A stretch of 64,000 nt of DNA from Xylocopa sonorina (lineage: Eukaryota > Arthropoda > Insecta > Hymenoptera > Apidae). Position 1 is the first letter of the stretch. The number at the start of each line of letters is the position of its first letter. The notes below the pieces were generated by a model, which saw nothing but the letters and a program-made list of their open reading frames with translations, ran no database searches and was not told where the DNA came from. Made by a program: the position numbers and the translations under genes. Shown one piece after another: positions 39,998 through 54,960 of this stretch. The stretch covers positions 124,001 through 188,000 of the forward strand of contig NW_027490166.1 in NCBI RefSeq assembly GCF_050948175.1, given 5' to 3'.

Positions 39998-42900
39998 ATG
40001 AAACATAGAAATGAGATGCGATATCGCGTTTTAAGAAGCATTAGAAATCTATTGCTACGATACGTAGACATCTCCAAACGCTATTTCCTAGCGAGGAAGT
40101 GTCGCATTCACATTCGTTTGAAGTGTAGACGAGGAATACATAGTACTTCGCAAATTATATTATATCTTACCATGAAACATAGAAATGAGATGCTATATCG
40201 CGTTTTAAGAATCATAAGTACTCTATTGCTACGATACGTAGACATCTGCAAACGCTATTTCCTTGCAAGGAAGAGTCGCATTTACATTCATTTGAATCGT
40301 AGACGAGGAATGCATAACACTTCGCAATGAATATTATATCTTATCATGAAACATAGATATGAGATGCAATATCTCGTTTTAAGAAGCACTTGAACTCTAT
40401 TGCTACGATACCTAGACATCTGCAGACGCTATTTCCTAGCAAGGAAGTGCCGCATTTACATTCATATGAAGTGTAGACGTGCAATACACACACTTCGCAA
40501 ATCATATTATATCTTACCATGAAACATAGAAATGAAATGCGATATCGCGTTTTAAGTATCATAAGAACTCTATTGCTACGATACTTAGACATCTTGAAAC
40601 GCTCTTTCCTTGCAAGGAAGTGTCGCATTAACATTCATATGAAGTGTACACGAGGAATACATAACACTTCGCAAATCATATTATTTCTTACCATGAAACA
40701 TGGATAAGAAATTCGATATCGCGTTTTAAGAAGCATTAGAACACTATTGCTAAGATACGTAGACATCTGCAAACGCTATTTCCTTGCTAGGAAGTGTCGC
40801 ATTTACATTCATTTGAAGTGTAGACGAAGAATACATAACACTTCGCAAATCATATTATATCTTACCATGAAACATAGAAATGAGATGCGATATCGCGTTT
40901 TAAGAATCATAAGAACTCTATAGCTACGATACACAGAAATCTGCAAACGCTCTTTCCTTGCAAGGAAGTGTCGCATTAACATTCATATGAAGTGTATACG
41001 AGGAATACATAACACTTCGCAAATCATATTATATCTTACCATGAAACATGGAAATGAGATGCGATATCGCGTTTTAAGAAGCATTAGAACACTATTTCTA
41101 AGATACGTAGACATCTGCAAACGCTATTTCCTTGCTAGGAAGTGTCGCATTTACATTCATTTGAAGTGTAGACGAAGAATACATAACACTTCGCAAATCA
41201 TATTATATCTTACCATGAAACATAGAAATGAGATGCGATATCGCGTTTTAAGAATCATAAGAACTCTATTGCTACGATACGTAGACATCTGCAAACGCTA
41301 TTTCCTACCGAGGAAGTGTCATATTCACATCCATTTGAAGTGTAGAAGAGGAATACATAACACTTCGCAAATCATGTTATATCTTACCATGAAACATAGA
41401 AATGAGATGCGATATCCCGTTTTAAGAAGCATTAGAAATCTATTGCTACGATACGTAGACATCTGCAAACGCTATTTCTTTCCAAGGAAGTGTCGCATTT
41501 ACATTCATTTGAAGTGTAGACGAGGAATACATAACACTACGCAAATCATATTATATCTTACCATGAAACATAGAAATGAGAAGCGATATCGCGTTTTAAG
41601 AAGCATTAGAACTCTACTGCTACGATAGGTAGACATCTGCAAACGCTATATCCTTGCAAGGAAGTGTCGCATTTACATTCATTTGAAGTGTAGACGAGGA
41701 ATACATCACACTTCGCAAATCATATTATATCTTACCATGAAACACAGAAATGAGATGCGATATTGCGTTTTGAGGAGCATTAGAACTCTATCGCTACGAT
41801 ACCTAGACATCTCCAGACGCTATTTCCTTTCAAGGGAGTGTCGCATTTACATTCAATTGAAGTGTAGACGAGGAGCACATAACTCTACGCAAATCATATT
41901 ATATCTTACCATGAAACATAGAAATGAGATGCGATATCGCGTTTTAAGAATCATAAGAACTCTATTGCTACGATACGTAGACATCTGCAAACGAACTTTC
42001 CTTGCAAGGAAGTGTCGCATTAACATTCATATGAAGTGTAGACGAGGAATACATAACACTTCGCAAATCATATTATATCTTAACATGAAACATAGAAATG
42101 AGATGCGATATCGCGTTTTAAGAATCATAAGACATCTATTGCTACGATACGTAGACATCTGCATACTCTATATCCTTACAAGGAAGAGTCGCATTTACAT
42201 TCATTTGAAGTGTAGACGAGGAATACATAACACCTCGCAAATCATATAATATCCTACCATGAAACATAGAAATGAGATGCTATATCGCGTTTTAAGAAGC
42301 ATTAGAACTCTATTGCTACGATACCTAGACAACTGCAGACGCTATTTCCTAGCAAGGAAGTGTCGCATTTACGTTCATTTGAATCGTAGACGTAGAATGC
42401 ATAACACTTCGCAATGAATAATATATCTTAGCATGAGACATAGATATGTGATGCAATATCTCGTTTTAAGAAGCATTTGAACTCTATTGCTTCGATACGT
42501 AGACATCTGCAAACGCTATTTCCTTGCAAGGAAGTGTCGCATTTACATTCATTTGAAGTGTAGACGAGGAATACATAACACTTCGCAAATCATATTATAT
42601 CTTACCATGAAACATAGAAATGAGATGCGATATCGCGTTTTAAGAATCACAAGAACTCTATTGCTACGATACGTAGACATCTGCAAACGCTATTTCCTTG
42701 CAAGAAAGTGTCGCATTTACATTCATTTGAATCGTATACGAGGAATGCATAACACTTCGCAATGAATATTATATCTTATCATGAAACGTAGATATGAGAT
42801 GCTATATCTCGTTTTAAGAAGCATTTGAACTCTATAGCTACGATACCTAGACATCTGCAGACGCTATTTCCTAGCAAGGAAGAGTCGCATTTACATTCAT

Positions 42901-43998
42901 TTGAAGTGTAGACGAGGAATACATAACACTTCGCAAATCATATTATATCTTACCATGAAACATAGAAATGAGATGTGATATCGCGTTTTAAGAATCACAA
43001 GAACTATATTGCTACGATACGTAGACATCTGCAAACGCTATTTCCTTGCAAGAAAGTGTCGCATTTACATTCATTTGAATCGTATACGAGGAATGCATAA
43101 CACTTCGCAATGAATATTATATCTTATCATGAAACGTAGATATGAGATGCTATATCTCGTTTTAAGAAGCATTTGAACTCTATTGCTACGATACCTAGAC
43201 ATCTGCAGACGCTATTTCCTAGCAAGGAAGTGTCGCATTTACATTCATTTGAAGTGTAAACGAGGAATACATGACACTTCGCGAATCATATTATATCTTA
43301 CTATGAAACACAGGAATGAGATGCGATATCGCGTTTTAAGAGGCATTAGAACTCTATTGCTACGATACCTAGACATCTGCAGTCGCTATTTCCTAGCAAG
43401 GAAGTGTCGCATTTACATTCATTTGAAGTGTTGACGAGGAATACATGACACTTCGCAAATCATATTATATCTTACCATGAAACATAGAAATGAGACGCGA
43501 TATCGCGTTTTAAGAATCATAGGAACTCTATTGTTACGATACGTAGACATCTGCAAACGCTATTTCCTTGCAAGGAAGTGTCGCATTTACGTTCATTTGA
43601 ATCGCAGACGAGGAATGCATAACACTTCGCAATGAATATTATATCTTACCATGAAACATAGAAATGAGATGCGATATCGCGTTTTAAGAAGCATAAGAAC
43701 TCTACTGCTACGATAGGCAGATATCTGCAAACGCTATTTCCTTGCAAGGAAGTGTTGCATTTACATTCATTTGAAGTGTAGACGAGGAATACATCACACT
43801 TCGCAAATCATATTATATCCTACCATGAAACATAGAAATGAGATGCGATATTGCGTTTTGAGAAGCATTAGAACTCTATCGCTACGATACCTAGACATCT
43901 GCAGACGCTATTTCGTTTCAAGGGAGTGTCGCATTTACATTCATTTGAAGTGTAGACGAGGAGCACATAACACTACGCAAATCATATTATATCTTACC
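39998..43998 (+). repeat. 30-monomer family, copy 3
   Basis: This matches 14075 onward at a shift of 25,923 bp, which is 149 monomers corrected for the indels in between. One monomer is missing near 41.37 kb, where the CTACCGAGG monomer joins directly to the GATATCCCG monomer. The pair of monomers lost from copy 2 near 22.25 kb is kept here (42.78-43.13 kb). The last 173-bp monomer of the window has its marker at 40486. Confidence 0.8.
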
Positions 43999-46900
43999 AT
44001 GAAACATAGAAATGAGATGCGATATCGCGTTTTAAGAATCAAAAGAACTCTATTGCTACGATACGTAGACATCTGCAAACGCACTTTCCTTGCAAGGTAG
44101 TGTCGCATTAACGTTCATATGAAGTGTAGACAAAGAATACATAACACTTCGCAAATCATATTATATCTTACCATGAAACATAGAAATGAGATGCGATATC
44201 GCGTTTTAAGAATCATAAGAACTCTATTGCTACGATACGTAGACATCTGCAGACGCTATTTCCTTGCAAGGAAGTGTCGCATTTACATTCATTTGAAGTG
44301 TAGACGAGGAATACATAACACTTCGCAAATCATATTATATCTTACCATGAAACATAGAAATGAGAAGCGATATCGCGTTCTAAGAAGCATTAGAAATCTA
44401 TTGCTACGATACGTAGACATCTGCAAACGCTATTTCCTTGCAATGAATTGTCGCATTTACATTCATTTGAAGTTTAGACGAGGAATACATAACACTTCGC
44501 AAATCATATTATATCTTACCATGAAACATAGAAATGAGATGCGATTACACGTCTTAAGAAGCATTAGAACACTATTGCTACGATACCTAGACATCTGCAG
44601 ACGCTATTTCCTAGCAAGGAAGTCTCGCATTTACATTCATTTGAAGTGTAGACGAGGAATACATGACACTTCGCAAATCATATTATATCTTACCATGAAA
44701 CATAGAAATGAGATGCGATATCGCGTTTTAAGAAGCATTAGAACTCTATTGCTCCGATACGTAGACATCTGCAAACGCTATTTCCTTGCAAGGGAGTGTC
44801 ACATTTACATTCATTTGAAGTGTAGACGACGAATACATAACACTTCGCAAATCATATTACATCTTACCATGAAACGTAGAAATGAGATGCGATATCGCGT
44901 TTTAGGAAGCATTAGAACTCTATTGCTACGATACCTAGACATCTGCAGACGCTATTTCCTAGCAAGGAAGTGTCGCATTTACATTCATTTGAAGTATAGA
45001 CGAGGAATACATAACACTTCGCAAATCATGTTATATCTTACCATGAAACATAGAAATGAGATGCGATATCGCGTTTTAAGAAGCATTAGAACTCTTTTGC
45101 TACGATACCTAGATATCTGCAGACGCTATTTCCTACCAAGGAAGTGTCGCATTTACATTCATTTGAATTGTAGACGAGGAATACATAAGACTTCGCAAAT
45201 CATATTATATCTTACCACGAAACATAGAAATGAGATGCGATATCGCGTTTTAAGAAGCATTAGAACACTATTGCTACGATACCTAGACATCTGCAGACGC
45301 TATTTCCTAGCAAGGAAGTGTCGCACTTACATTCATTTGAAGTGTAGACGAGGAATACATGACACTTCGCAAATCATATTATATCTTACCATGAAACATA
45401 GAAATGAGATGCGATATCGCGTTTTAAGATGCATTAGAATTCTATTGCTACGATAGGTAGACACCTGCAAACGCTATTTCCTACCGAGGAAGTGTCATAT
45501 TCACATCCATTTGAAGTGTAGAAGAGGAATACATAACACTTCGCAAATCATATTATATCTTACCATGAAACATAGAAATGAGATGCGATATCGCGTTTTA
45601 AGAAGCATTAGAACTCAACTGCTACGATAGGTAGACATCTGCAAACGCTATTTCCTTGCAAGGAAGTTTCGCATTTACATTCATTTGAAGTGTAGACGAG
45701 GAATACATCACACTTCGCAAATCATGTTATATCTTACCATGAAACATAGAAATGAGATGCGATATCGCGTTTTAAGAAGCATTAGAACTCTATTGCTACG
45801 ATACCTAGACATCTGCAGACGCTATTTCCTAGCAAGGAAGTGTCGCATTTACATTCATTTGAAGTGTAGACGAGGAATACATGACACCTCGCAAATCATA
45901 TTATATCTTACCATGAAACATAGAAATGAGATGCGATATCCCGTTTTAAGAAGCATTAGAAATCTATTGCTACGATACGTAGACATCTGCAAACGCTATT
46001 TCTTTCCAAGGAAGTGTCGCATTTACATTCATTTGAAGTGTAGACGAGGAATACATAACACTTCGCAAATCATATTATATCTTACCATGAAACATAGAAA
46101 TGAGAAGCGATATCGCGTTTTAAGAAGCATTAGAACTCTACTGCTACGATAGGTAGACATCTGCAAACGCTATATCCTTGCAAGGAAGTGTCGCATTTAC
46201 ATTCATTTGAAGTGTAGACGAGGAATACATCACACTTCGCAAATCATATTATATCTTACCATGAAACATAGAAATGAGATGCGATATTGCGTTTTGAGGA
46301 GCATTAGAACACTATCGCTACGATACCTAGACATCTGCAGACGCTATTTCCTTTCAAGGGAGTGTCGCATTTACATTCAATTGAAGTGTAGACGAGGAGC
46401 ACATAACTCTACGCAAATCATATTATATCTTACCATGAAACATAGAAATGAGATGCGATATCGCGTTTTAAGAATCATAAGAACTCTATTGCTACGATAC
46501 GTAGACATCTGCAAACGAACTTTCCTTGCAAGGAAGTGTCGCATTAACATTCATATGAAGTGTAGACGAGGAATACATAACACTTCGCAAATCATATTAT
46601 ATCTTAACATGAAACATAGAAATGAGATGCGATATCGCGTTTTAAGAATCATAAGACATCTATTGCTACGATACGTAGACATCTGCAGACTCTATTTCCT
46701 TACAAGGAAGTGTCGCATTTACATTCATTTGAAGTGTAGACGAGGAATACATAACACTTCGCAAATCATATAATATCCCACCATGAAACATAGAAATGAG
46801 ATGCTATATCGCGTTTTAAGAAGCATTAGAACTCTATTGCTACGATACCTAGACAACTGCAGACGCTATTTCCTAGCAAGGAAGTGTCGCATTTACGTTC

Positions 46901-48522
46901 ATTTGAATCGTAGACGTAGAATGCATAACACTTCGCAATGAATAATATATCTTAGCATGAAACATATATATGTGATGCAATATCTCGTTTTAAGAAGCAT
47001 TTGAACTCTATTGCTTCGATACGTAGACATCTGCAAACGCTATTTCCTTGCAAGGAAGTGTCGCATTTACATTCATTTGAAGTGTAGACGAGGAATACAT
47101 AACACTTCGCAAATCATATTATATCTTACCATGAAACATAGAAATGAGATGCGATATCGCGTTATAAGGATCACAAGAACTCTATTGCTACGATACGTAG
47201 ACATCTGCAAACGCTATTTCCTTGCAAGAAAGTGTCGCATTTACATTCATTTGAATCGTATACGAGGAATGCATAACACTTCGCAATGAATACTATATCT
47301 TATCATGAAACGTAGATATGAGATGCTATATCTCGTTTTAAGAAGCATTTGAACTCTATAGCTACGATACCTAGACATCTGCAGACGCTATTTCCTAGCA
47401 AGGAAGAGTCGCATTTACATTCATTTGAAGTGTAGACGAGGAATACATAACACTTCGCAAATCATATTATATCTTACCATGAAACATAGAAATGAGATGT
47501 GATATCGCGTTTTAAGAAGCATTAGAACTCTATTGCTCCGATACGTAGACATCTGCAAACGCTATTTCCTTGCAAGGGAGTGTCACATTTACATTCATTT
47601 GAAGTGTAGACGACGAATACATAACACTTCGCAAATCATATTACATCTTACCATGAAACGTAGAAATGAGATGCGATATCGCGTTTTAGGAAGCATTAGA
47701 ACTCTATTGCTACGATACCTAGACATCTGCAGACGCTATTTCCTAGCAAGGAAGTGTCGCATTTACATTCATTTGAAGTGTAGACGAGGAATACATAACA
47801 CTTCGCAAATCATATTATATCTTACCATGAAACATAGAAATGAGAAGCGATATCGCGTTTTAAGAAGCATTAGAACTCTACTGCTACGATAGGTAGACAT
47901 CTGCAGACGCTATTTTCTTTCAAGGGAGTGTCGCATTTACATTCAATTGAAGTGTAGACGAGGAGCACATAACTCTACGCAAATCATATTATATCTTACC
48001 ATGAAACATAGAAATGAGATGCTATATCGCGTTTTAAGAAGCACTAGAACTCTATTGCTACGATACCTAGACAACTGCAGACGCTATTTCCTAGCAAGGA
48101 AGTGTCGCATTTACGTTCATTTGAATCGTAGACGTAGAATGCATAACACTTCGCAATGAATAATATATCTTAGCATGAAACATATATATGTGATGCAATA
48201 TCTCGTTTTAAGAAGCATTTGAACTCTATTGCTTCGATACGTAGACATCTGCAAACGCTATTTCCTTGCAAGGAAGTGTCGCATTTACATTCATTTGAAG
48301 TGTAGACGAGGAATACATAACACTTCGCAAATCATATTATATCTTACCATGAAACATAGAAATGAGATGCGATATCGCGTTATAAGAATCACAAGAACTC
48401 TATTGCTACGATACGTAGACATCTGCAAACGCTATTTCCTTGCAAGAAAGTGTCGCATTTACATTCATTTGAAGTGTAGACGAGGAGCACATAACACTAC
48501 GCAAATCATATTATATCTTACC
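43999..48522 (+). repeat. 26-monomer HOR, copy 1 (4,524 bp)
   Basis: The order restarts at 48523. Similarity runs through about 47,826. The last four monomers, with CTGCAGACGCTATTTTC and M-type modules, resemble 28.4-29.0 kb instead. It contains a 445-codon stop-free stretch (44119-45456), judged non-coding. Confidence 0.8.
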
Positions 48523-51500
48523 ATGAAACATAGAAATGAGATGCGATATCGCGTTTTAAGAATCATAAGAACTCTATTGCTACGATACGTAGACATCTGC
48601 AAACGCACTTTCCTTGCAAGGTAGTGTCGCATTAACGTTCATATGAAGTGTAGACAAAGAATACATAACACTTCGCAAATCATATTATATCTTACCATGA
48701 AACATAGAAATGAGATGCGATATCGCGTTTTAAGAATCATAAGAACTCTATTGCTACGATACGTAGACATCTGCAGACGCTATTTCCTTGCAAGGAAGTG
48801 TCGCATTTACATTCATTTGAAGTGTAGACGAGGAATACATAACACTTCGCAAATCATATTATATCTTACCATGAAACATAGAAATGAGATGCGATATCGC
48901 GTTTTAAGAAGCATTAGAACTCTATTGCTCCGATACGTAGACATCTGCAAACGCTATTTCCTTGCAAGGGAGTGTCACATTTACATTCATTTGAAGTGTA
49001 GACGACGAATACATAACACTTCGCAAATCATATTACATCTTACCATGAAACGTAGAAATGAGATGCGATATCGCGTTTTAGGAAGCATTAGAACTCTATT
49101 GCTACGATACCTAGACATCTGCAGACGCTATTTCCTAGCAAGGAAGTGTCGCATTTACATTCATTTGAAGTATAGACGAGGAATACATAACACTTCGCAA
49201 ATCATGTTATATCTTACCATGAAACATAGAAATGAGATGCGATATCGCGTTTTAAGAAGCATTAGAACTCTTTTGCTACGATACCTAGACATCTGCAGAC
49301 GCTATTTCCTACCAAGGAAGTGTCGCATTTACATTCATTTGAATTGTAGACGAGGAATACATAAGACTTCGCAAATCATATTATATCTTACCACGAAACA
49401 TAGAAATGAGATGCGATATCGCGTTTTAAGAAGCATTAGAACACTATTGCTACGATACCTAGACATCTGCAGACGCTATTTCCTAGCAAGGAAGTGTCGC
49501 ACTTACATTCATTTGAAGTGTAGACGAGGAATACATGACACTTCGCAAATCATATTATATCGTACCATGAAACATAGAAATGAGATGCGATATCGCGTTT
49601 TAAGATGCGTTAGAATTCTATTGCTACGATAGGTAGACACCTGCAAACGCTATTTCCTACCGAGGAAGTGTCATATTCACATCCATTTGAAGTGTAGAAG
49701 AGGAATACATAACACTTCGCAAATCATATTATATCTTACCATGAAACATAGAAATGAGATGCGATATCGCGTTTTAAGAAGCATTAGAACTCAACTGCTA
49801 CGATAGGTAGACATCTGCAAACGCTATTTCCTTGCAAGGAAGTTTCGCATTTACATTCATTTGAAGTGTAGACGAGGAATACATCACACTTCGCAAATCA
49901 TGTTATATCTTACCATGAAACATAGAAATGAGATGCGATATCGCGTTTTAAGAAGCATTAGAACTCTATTGCTACGATACCTAGACATCTGCAGACGCTA
50001 TTTCCTAGCAAGGAAGTGTCGCATTTACATTCATTTGAAGTGTAGACGAGGAATACATGACACCTCGCAAATCATATTATATCTTACCATGAAACATAGA
50101 AATGAGATGCGATATCCCGTTTTAAGAAGCATTAGAAATCTATTGCTACGATACGTAGACATCTGCAAACGCTATTTCTTTCCAAGGAAGTGTCGCATTT
50201 ACATTCATTTGAAGTGTAGACGAGGAATACATAACACTTCGCAAATCATATTATATCTTACCATGAAACATAGAAATGAGAAGCGATATCGCGTTTTAAG
50301 AAGCATTAGAACTCTACTGCTACGATAGGTAGACATCTGCAAACGCTATATCCTTGCAAGGAAGTGTCGCATTTACATTCATTTGAAGTGTAGACGAGGA
50401 ATACATCACACTTCGCAAATCATATTATATCTTACCATGAAACATAGAAATGAGATGCGATATTGCGTTTTGAGGAGCATTAGAACACTATCGCTACGAT
50501 ACCTAGACATCTGCAGACGCTATTTCCTTTCAAGGGAGTGTCGCATTTACATTCAATTGAAGTGTAGACGAGGAGCACATAACTCTACGCAAATCATATT
50601 ATATCTTACCATGAAACATAGAAATGAGATGCGATATCGCGTTTTAAGAATCATAAGAACTCTATTGCTACGATACGTAGACATCTGCAAACGAACTTTC
50701 CTTGCAAGGAAGTGTCGCATTAACATTCATATGAAGTGTAGACGAGGAATACATAACACTTCGCAAATCATATTATATCTTAACATGAAACATAGAAATG
50801 AGATGCGATATCGCGTTTTAAGAATCATAAGACATCTATTGCTACGATACGTAGACATCTGCAGACTCTATTTCCTTACAAGGAAGTGTCGCATTTACAT
50901 TCATTTGAAGTGTAGACGAGGAATACATAACACTTCGCAAATCATATAATATCCTACCATGAAACATAGAAATGAGATGCTATATCGCGTTTTAAGAAGA
51001 ATTAGAACTCTATTGCTACGATACCTAGACAACTGCAGACGCTATTTCCTAGCAAGGAAGTGTCGCATTTACGTTCATTTGAATCGTAGACGTAGAATGC
51101 ATAACACTTCGCAATGAATAATATATCTTAGCATGAAACATATATATGTGATGCAATATCTCGTTTTAAGAAGCATTTGAACTCTATTGCTTCGATACGT
51201 AGACATCTGCAAACGCTATTTCCTTGCAAGGAAGTGTCGCATTTACATTCATTTGAAGTGTAGACGAGGAATACATAACACTTCGCAAATCATATTATAT
51301 CTTACCATGAAACATAGAAATGAGATGCGATATCGCGTTATAAGGATCACAAGAACTCTATTGCTAGGATACGTAGACATCTGCAAACGCTATTTCCTTG
51401 CAAGAAAGTGTCGCATTTACATTCATTTGAATCGTATACGAGGAATGCATAACACTTCGCAATGAATATTATATCTTATCATGAAACGTAGATATGAGAT

Positions 51501-52002
51501 GCTATATCTCGTTTTAAGAAGCATTTGAACTCTATAGCTACGATACCTAGACATCTGCAGACGCTATTTCCTAGCAAGGAAGAGTCGCATTTACATTCAT
51601 TTGAAGTGTAGACGAGGAATACATAACACTTCGCAAATCATATTATATCTTACCATGAAACATAGAAATGAGATGTGATATCGCGTTTTAAGAAGCATTA
51701 GAACTCTATTGCTCCGATACGTAGACATCTGCAAACGCTATTTCCTTGCAAGGGAGTGTCACATTTACATTCATTTGAAGTGTAGACGACGAATACATAA
51801 CACTTCGCAAATCATATTACATCTTACCATGAAACGTAGAAATGAGATGCGATATCGCGTTTTAGGAAGCATTAGAACTCTATTGCTACGATACCTAGAC
51901 ATCTGCAGACGCTATTTCCTAGCAAGGAAGTGTCGCATTTACATTCATTTGAAGTATAGACGAGGAATACATAACACTTCGCAAATCATGTTATATCTTA
52001 CC
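48523..52002 (+). repeat. 26-monomer HOR, copy 2 (two monomers lost)
   Basis: Twenty monomers correspond to 22 in copy 1. The shift is 4,524 bp at the start and 4,176 bp after about 48.9 kb, so exactly two monomers (those with TGCAATGAATTG and GCGATTACACGTC) are missing. This is a clean in-register deletion of 348 bp. Confidence 0.85.
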
Positions 52003-54960
52003 ATGAAACATAGAAATGAGATGCGATATCGCGTTTTAAGAAGCATTAGAACTCTTTTGCTACGATACCTAGACATCTGCAGACGCTATTTCCTAGCAAG
52101 GAAGTGTCGCATTTACATTCATTTGAAGTGTAGACGAGGAATACATGACACTTCGCAAATCATATTATATCTTACCATGAAACATAGAAATGAGATGCGA
52201 TATCGCGTTTTAAGATGCATTAGAATTCTATTGCTACGATAGGTAGACACCTGCAAACGCTATTTCCTTGCAAGGAAGTGTCGCATTTACGTTCATTTGA
52301 AGTGTAGACGCGAAATACATAACACTTCGCAAATCATATTATATCTTACCATGAAACATAGAAATGAGATGCGATATCGCGTTTTAAGAAGGATTAGAAA
52401 TCTATTGCTACGATATGTAGACATCTGCAAACGCTATTTCCTAGCGAGGAAGTGTCGCATTCACATTCATTTGAAGTGTAGACGAGGAATACATAACACT
52501 TCGCAAATCATATTATATCTTACCATGAAACATAGAAATGAGATGCGATATCGCGTTTTAAGAAGCATTAGAACTCTATTGCTACGATACCTAGACATCT
52601 GCAGACGCAATTTCCTACCAAGGAAGTGTCGCATTTACATTCATTTGAAGTGTAGACGAGGAATACATAAGACTTCGCAAATCATATTATATCTTACCAT
52701 GAAACATAGAAATGAGGAGCGATATCGCGTTTTAAGAAGCATTAGAACTCTACTTCTCCGATACGTAGACATCTGCAAAACCTATTTCCTTGCAAGGAAG
52801 TGTCGCATTTACATTCATTTGAATCGTAGACGAGGAATGCATAACACTTCGCAATGAATATTATATCTTATCATGAAACATAGATATGAGACGCAATATC
52901 TCGTTTGAAGAAGCATTTGAAATCTATTGCTTCGATACGTAGACATCTGCAAACGCTATTTCCTTGCAAGGAAGTGTCGCATTTACATTCATTTGAAGTG
53001 TAAACGAGGAATACATGACACTTCGCGAATCATATTGTATCTTACTATGAAACACAGGAATGAAATGCGATATCGCGTTTTAAGAAGCATTAGAACACTA
53101 TTGCTACGATACCTAGACATCTGCAGTCGCTATTTCCTAGCAAGGAAGTGTCGCATTTACATTCATTTGAAGTGTTGACGAGGAATACATGACACTTCGC
53201 AAATCATATTATATCTTACCATGAAACATAGAAATGAGATGCGATATCGCGTTTTAAGAATCATAGGAACTCTATTGTTACGATACGTAGACATCTGCAA
53301 ACGCTATTTCCTTGCAAGGAAGTGTCGCATTTACGTTCATTTGAATCGCAGACGAGGAATGCATAACACTTCGCAATGAATATTATATCTTACCATGAAA
53401 CATAGAAATGAGATGCGATATCGCGTTTTAAGAAGCATAAGAACTCTACTGCTACGATAGGCAGACATCTGCAAACGCTATTTCCTTGCAAGGAAGTGTT
53501 GCATTTACATTCATTTGAAGTGTAGACGAGGAATACATCACACTTCGCAAATCATATTATATCTTACCATGAAACATAGAAATGAGATGCGATATTGCGT
53601 TTTGAGAATCATAAGAACTCTATTGCTACGATACGTAGACATCTGCAAGCGCACTTTCCGTGCAAGGAAGTGTCGCATTAACGTTCATATGAAGTGTAGA
53701 CGAGGAATACATAACACTTCGCAAATCATATTACATCTTACCATGAAACATAGAAATGAGATGCGATATCGCGTTTTAAGAATCATAAGAACTCTATTGC
53801 TACGATACGTAGACATTTGCAGACGCTATTTCCTTGCAAGGAAGTGTCGCATTTACATTCATTTGAAGTGTAGACGAGGAATACATAACACTTCGCAAAT
53901 CATATTATATCTTACCATGAAACATAGAAATGAGATGCGATATCGCGTCTTAAGAAGCATTAGAACACTATTTCTACGATACCTAGACATCTGCAGACGC
54001 TATTTCCTAGCAAGGAAGTCTCGCATTTACATTCATTTGAAGTGTAGACGAGGAATATATGACACTTCGCAAATCATATTATATCTTACCATGAAACATA
54101 GAAATGAGATGCGATATCGCGTTTTATGATGCATTAGAACTCTATTGCTCCGATACGTAGACATCTGCAAACGCTATTTCCTTGCAAGGAAGTGTCACAT
54201 TTACATTCATTTGAAGTGTAGACGACGAATACATAACACTTCGCAAATTATATTACATCTTACCATGAAACGTAGAAATGAGATGCGATATCGCGTTTTA
54301 GGAAGCATTAGAACTCTATCGCTACGATACCTAGACATCTGCAGACGCTATTTCCTAGCAAGGAAGTGTCGCATTTACATTCATTTGAATCATAGATGAG
54401 GAACGCTTAACACTTCGCAATGAATATTATATCTTATCATGAAACATAGATACGAGATGCAATATCTCGTTTCAAGAAGCATTTGAACTCTATTGCTACG
54501 ATACCTAGAATTCTGCAGACGCTATTTCCTAGCAAGGAAGTGTCGCATTTACATTCATTTGAAGTGTAAACGAGGAATACATGACACTTCGCGAATCATA
54601 TTATATCTTACTATGAAACACAGGAATGAGATGCGATATCGTGTTTTAAGAAGCATTAGAACCCTATTGCTACGATACCTAGACATCTGCAGTCGCTATT
54701 TCCTAGCAAGGAAGTGTCGCATTTACATTCATTTGAAGTGTTGACGAGGAATACATGACACTTCGCAAATCATATTATATCTTACAATGAAACATAGAAA
54801 TGAGATGCGATATCGCGTTTTAAGAATCATAGGAACTCTATTGTTACGATACGTAGACATCAGCAAACGCTATTTCCTTGCAAGGAAGTGTCGCATTTAC
54901 GTTCATTTCAATCGCAGACGAGGAATGCATAACACTTCGCTATGAATATTATATCTTACC
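52003..54960 (+). repeat. Satellite, 17 monomers feeding later HORs
   Basis: 52.25-53.5 kb, with GACGCGAAATAC and CAAAACCTATTTCC, recurs at 57.3-58.6 and 61.3-62.6 kb (shifts of 29 and 52 monomers). 53569-54.45 kb recurs at the window end, with one more monomer in that copy. 54091-54.49 kb recurs at 54961, five monomers on. The segment thus holds source-like versions of the flanking HOR. Only satellite is present. Confidence 0.8.

Noticed and set aside
2422..40634. Open frames of 82-101 codons on the - strand
   Set aside because: These are antisense shadows of the same satellite. They recur wherever particular monomer variants adjoin and share no independent coding signal.
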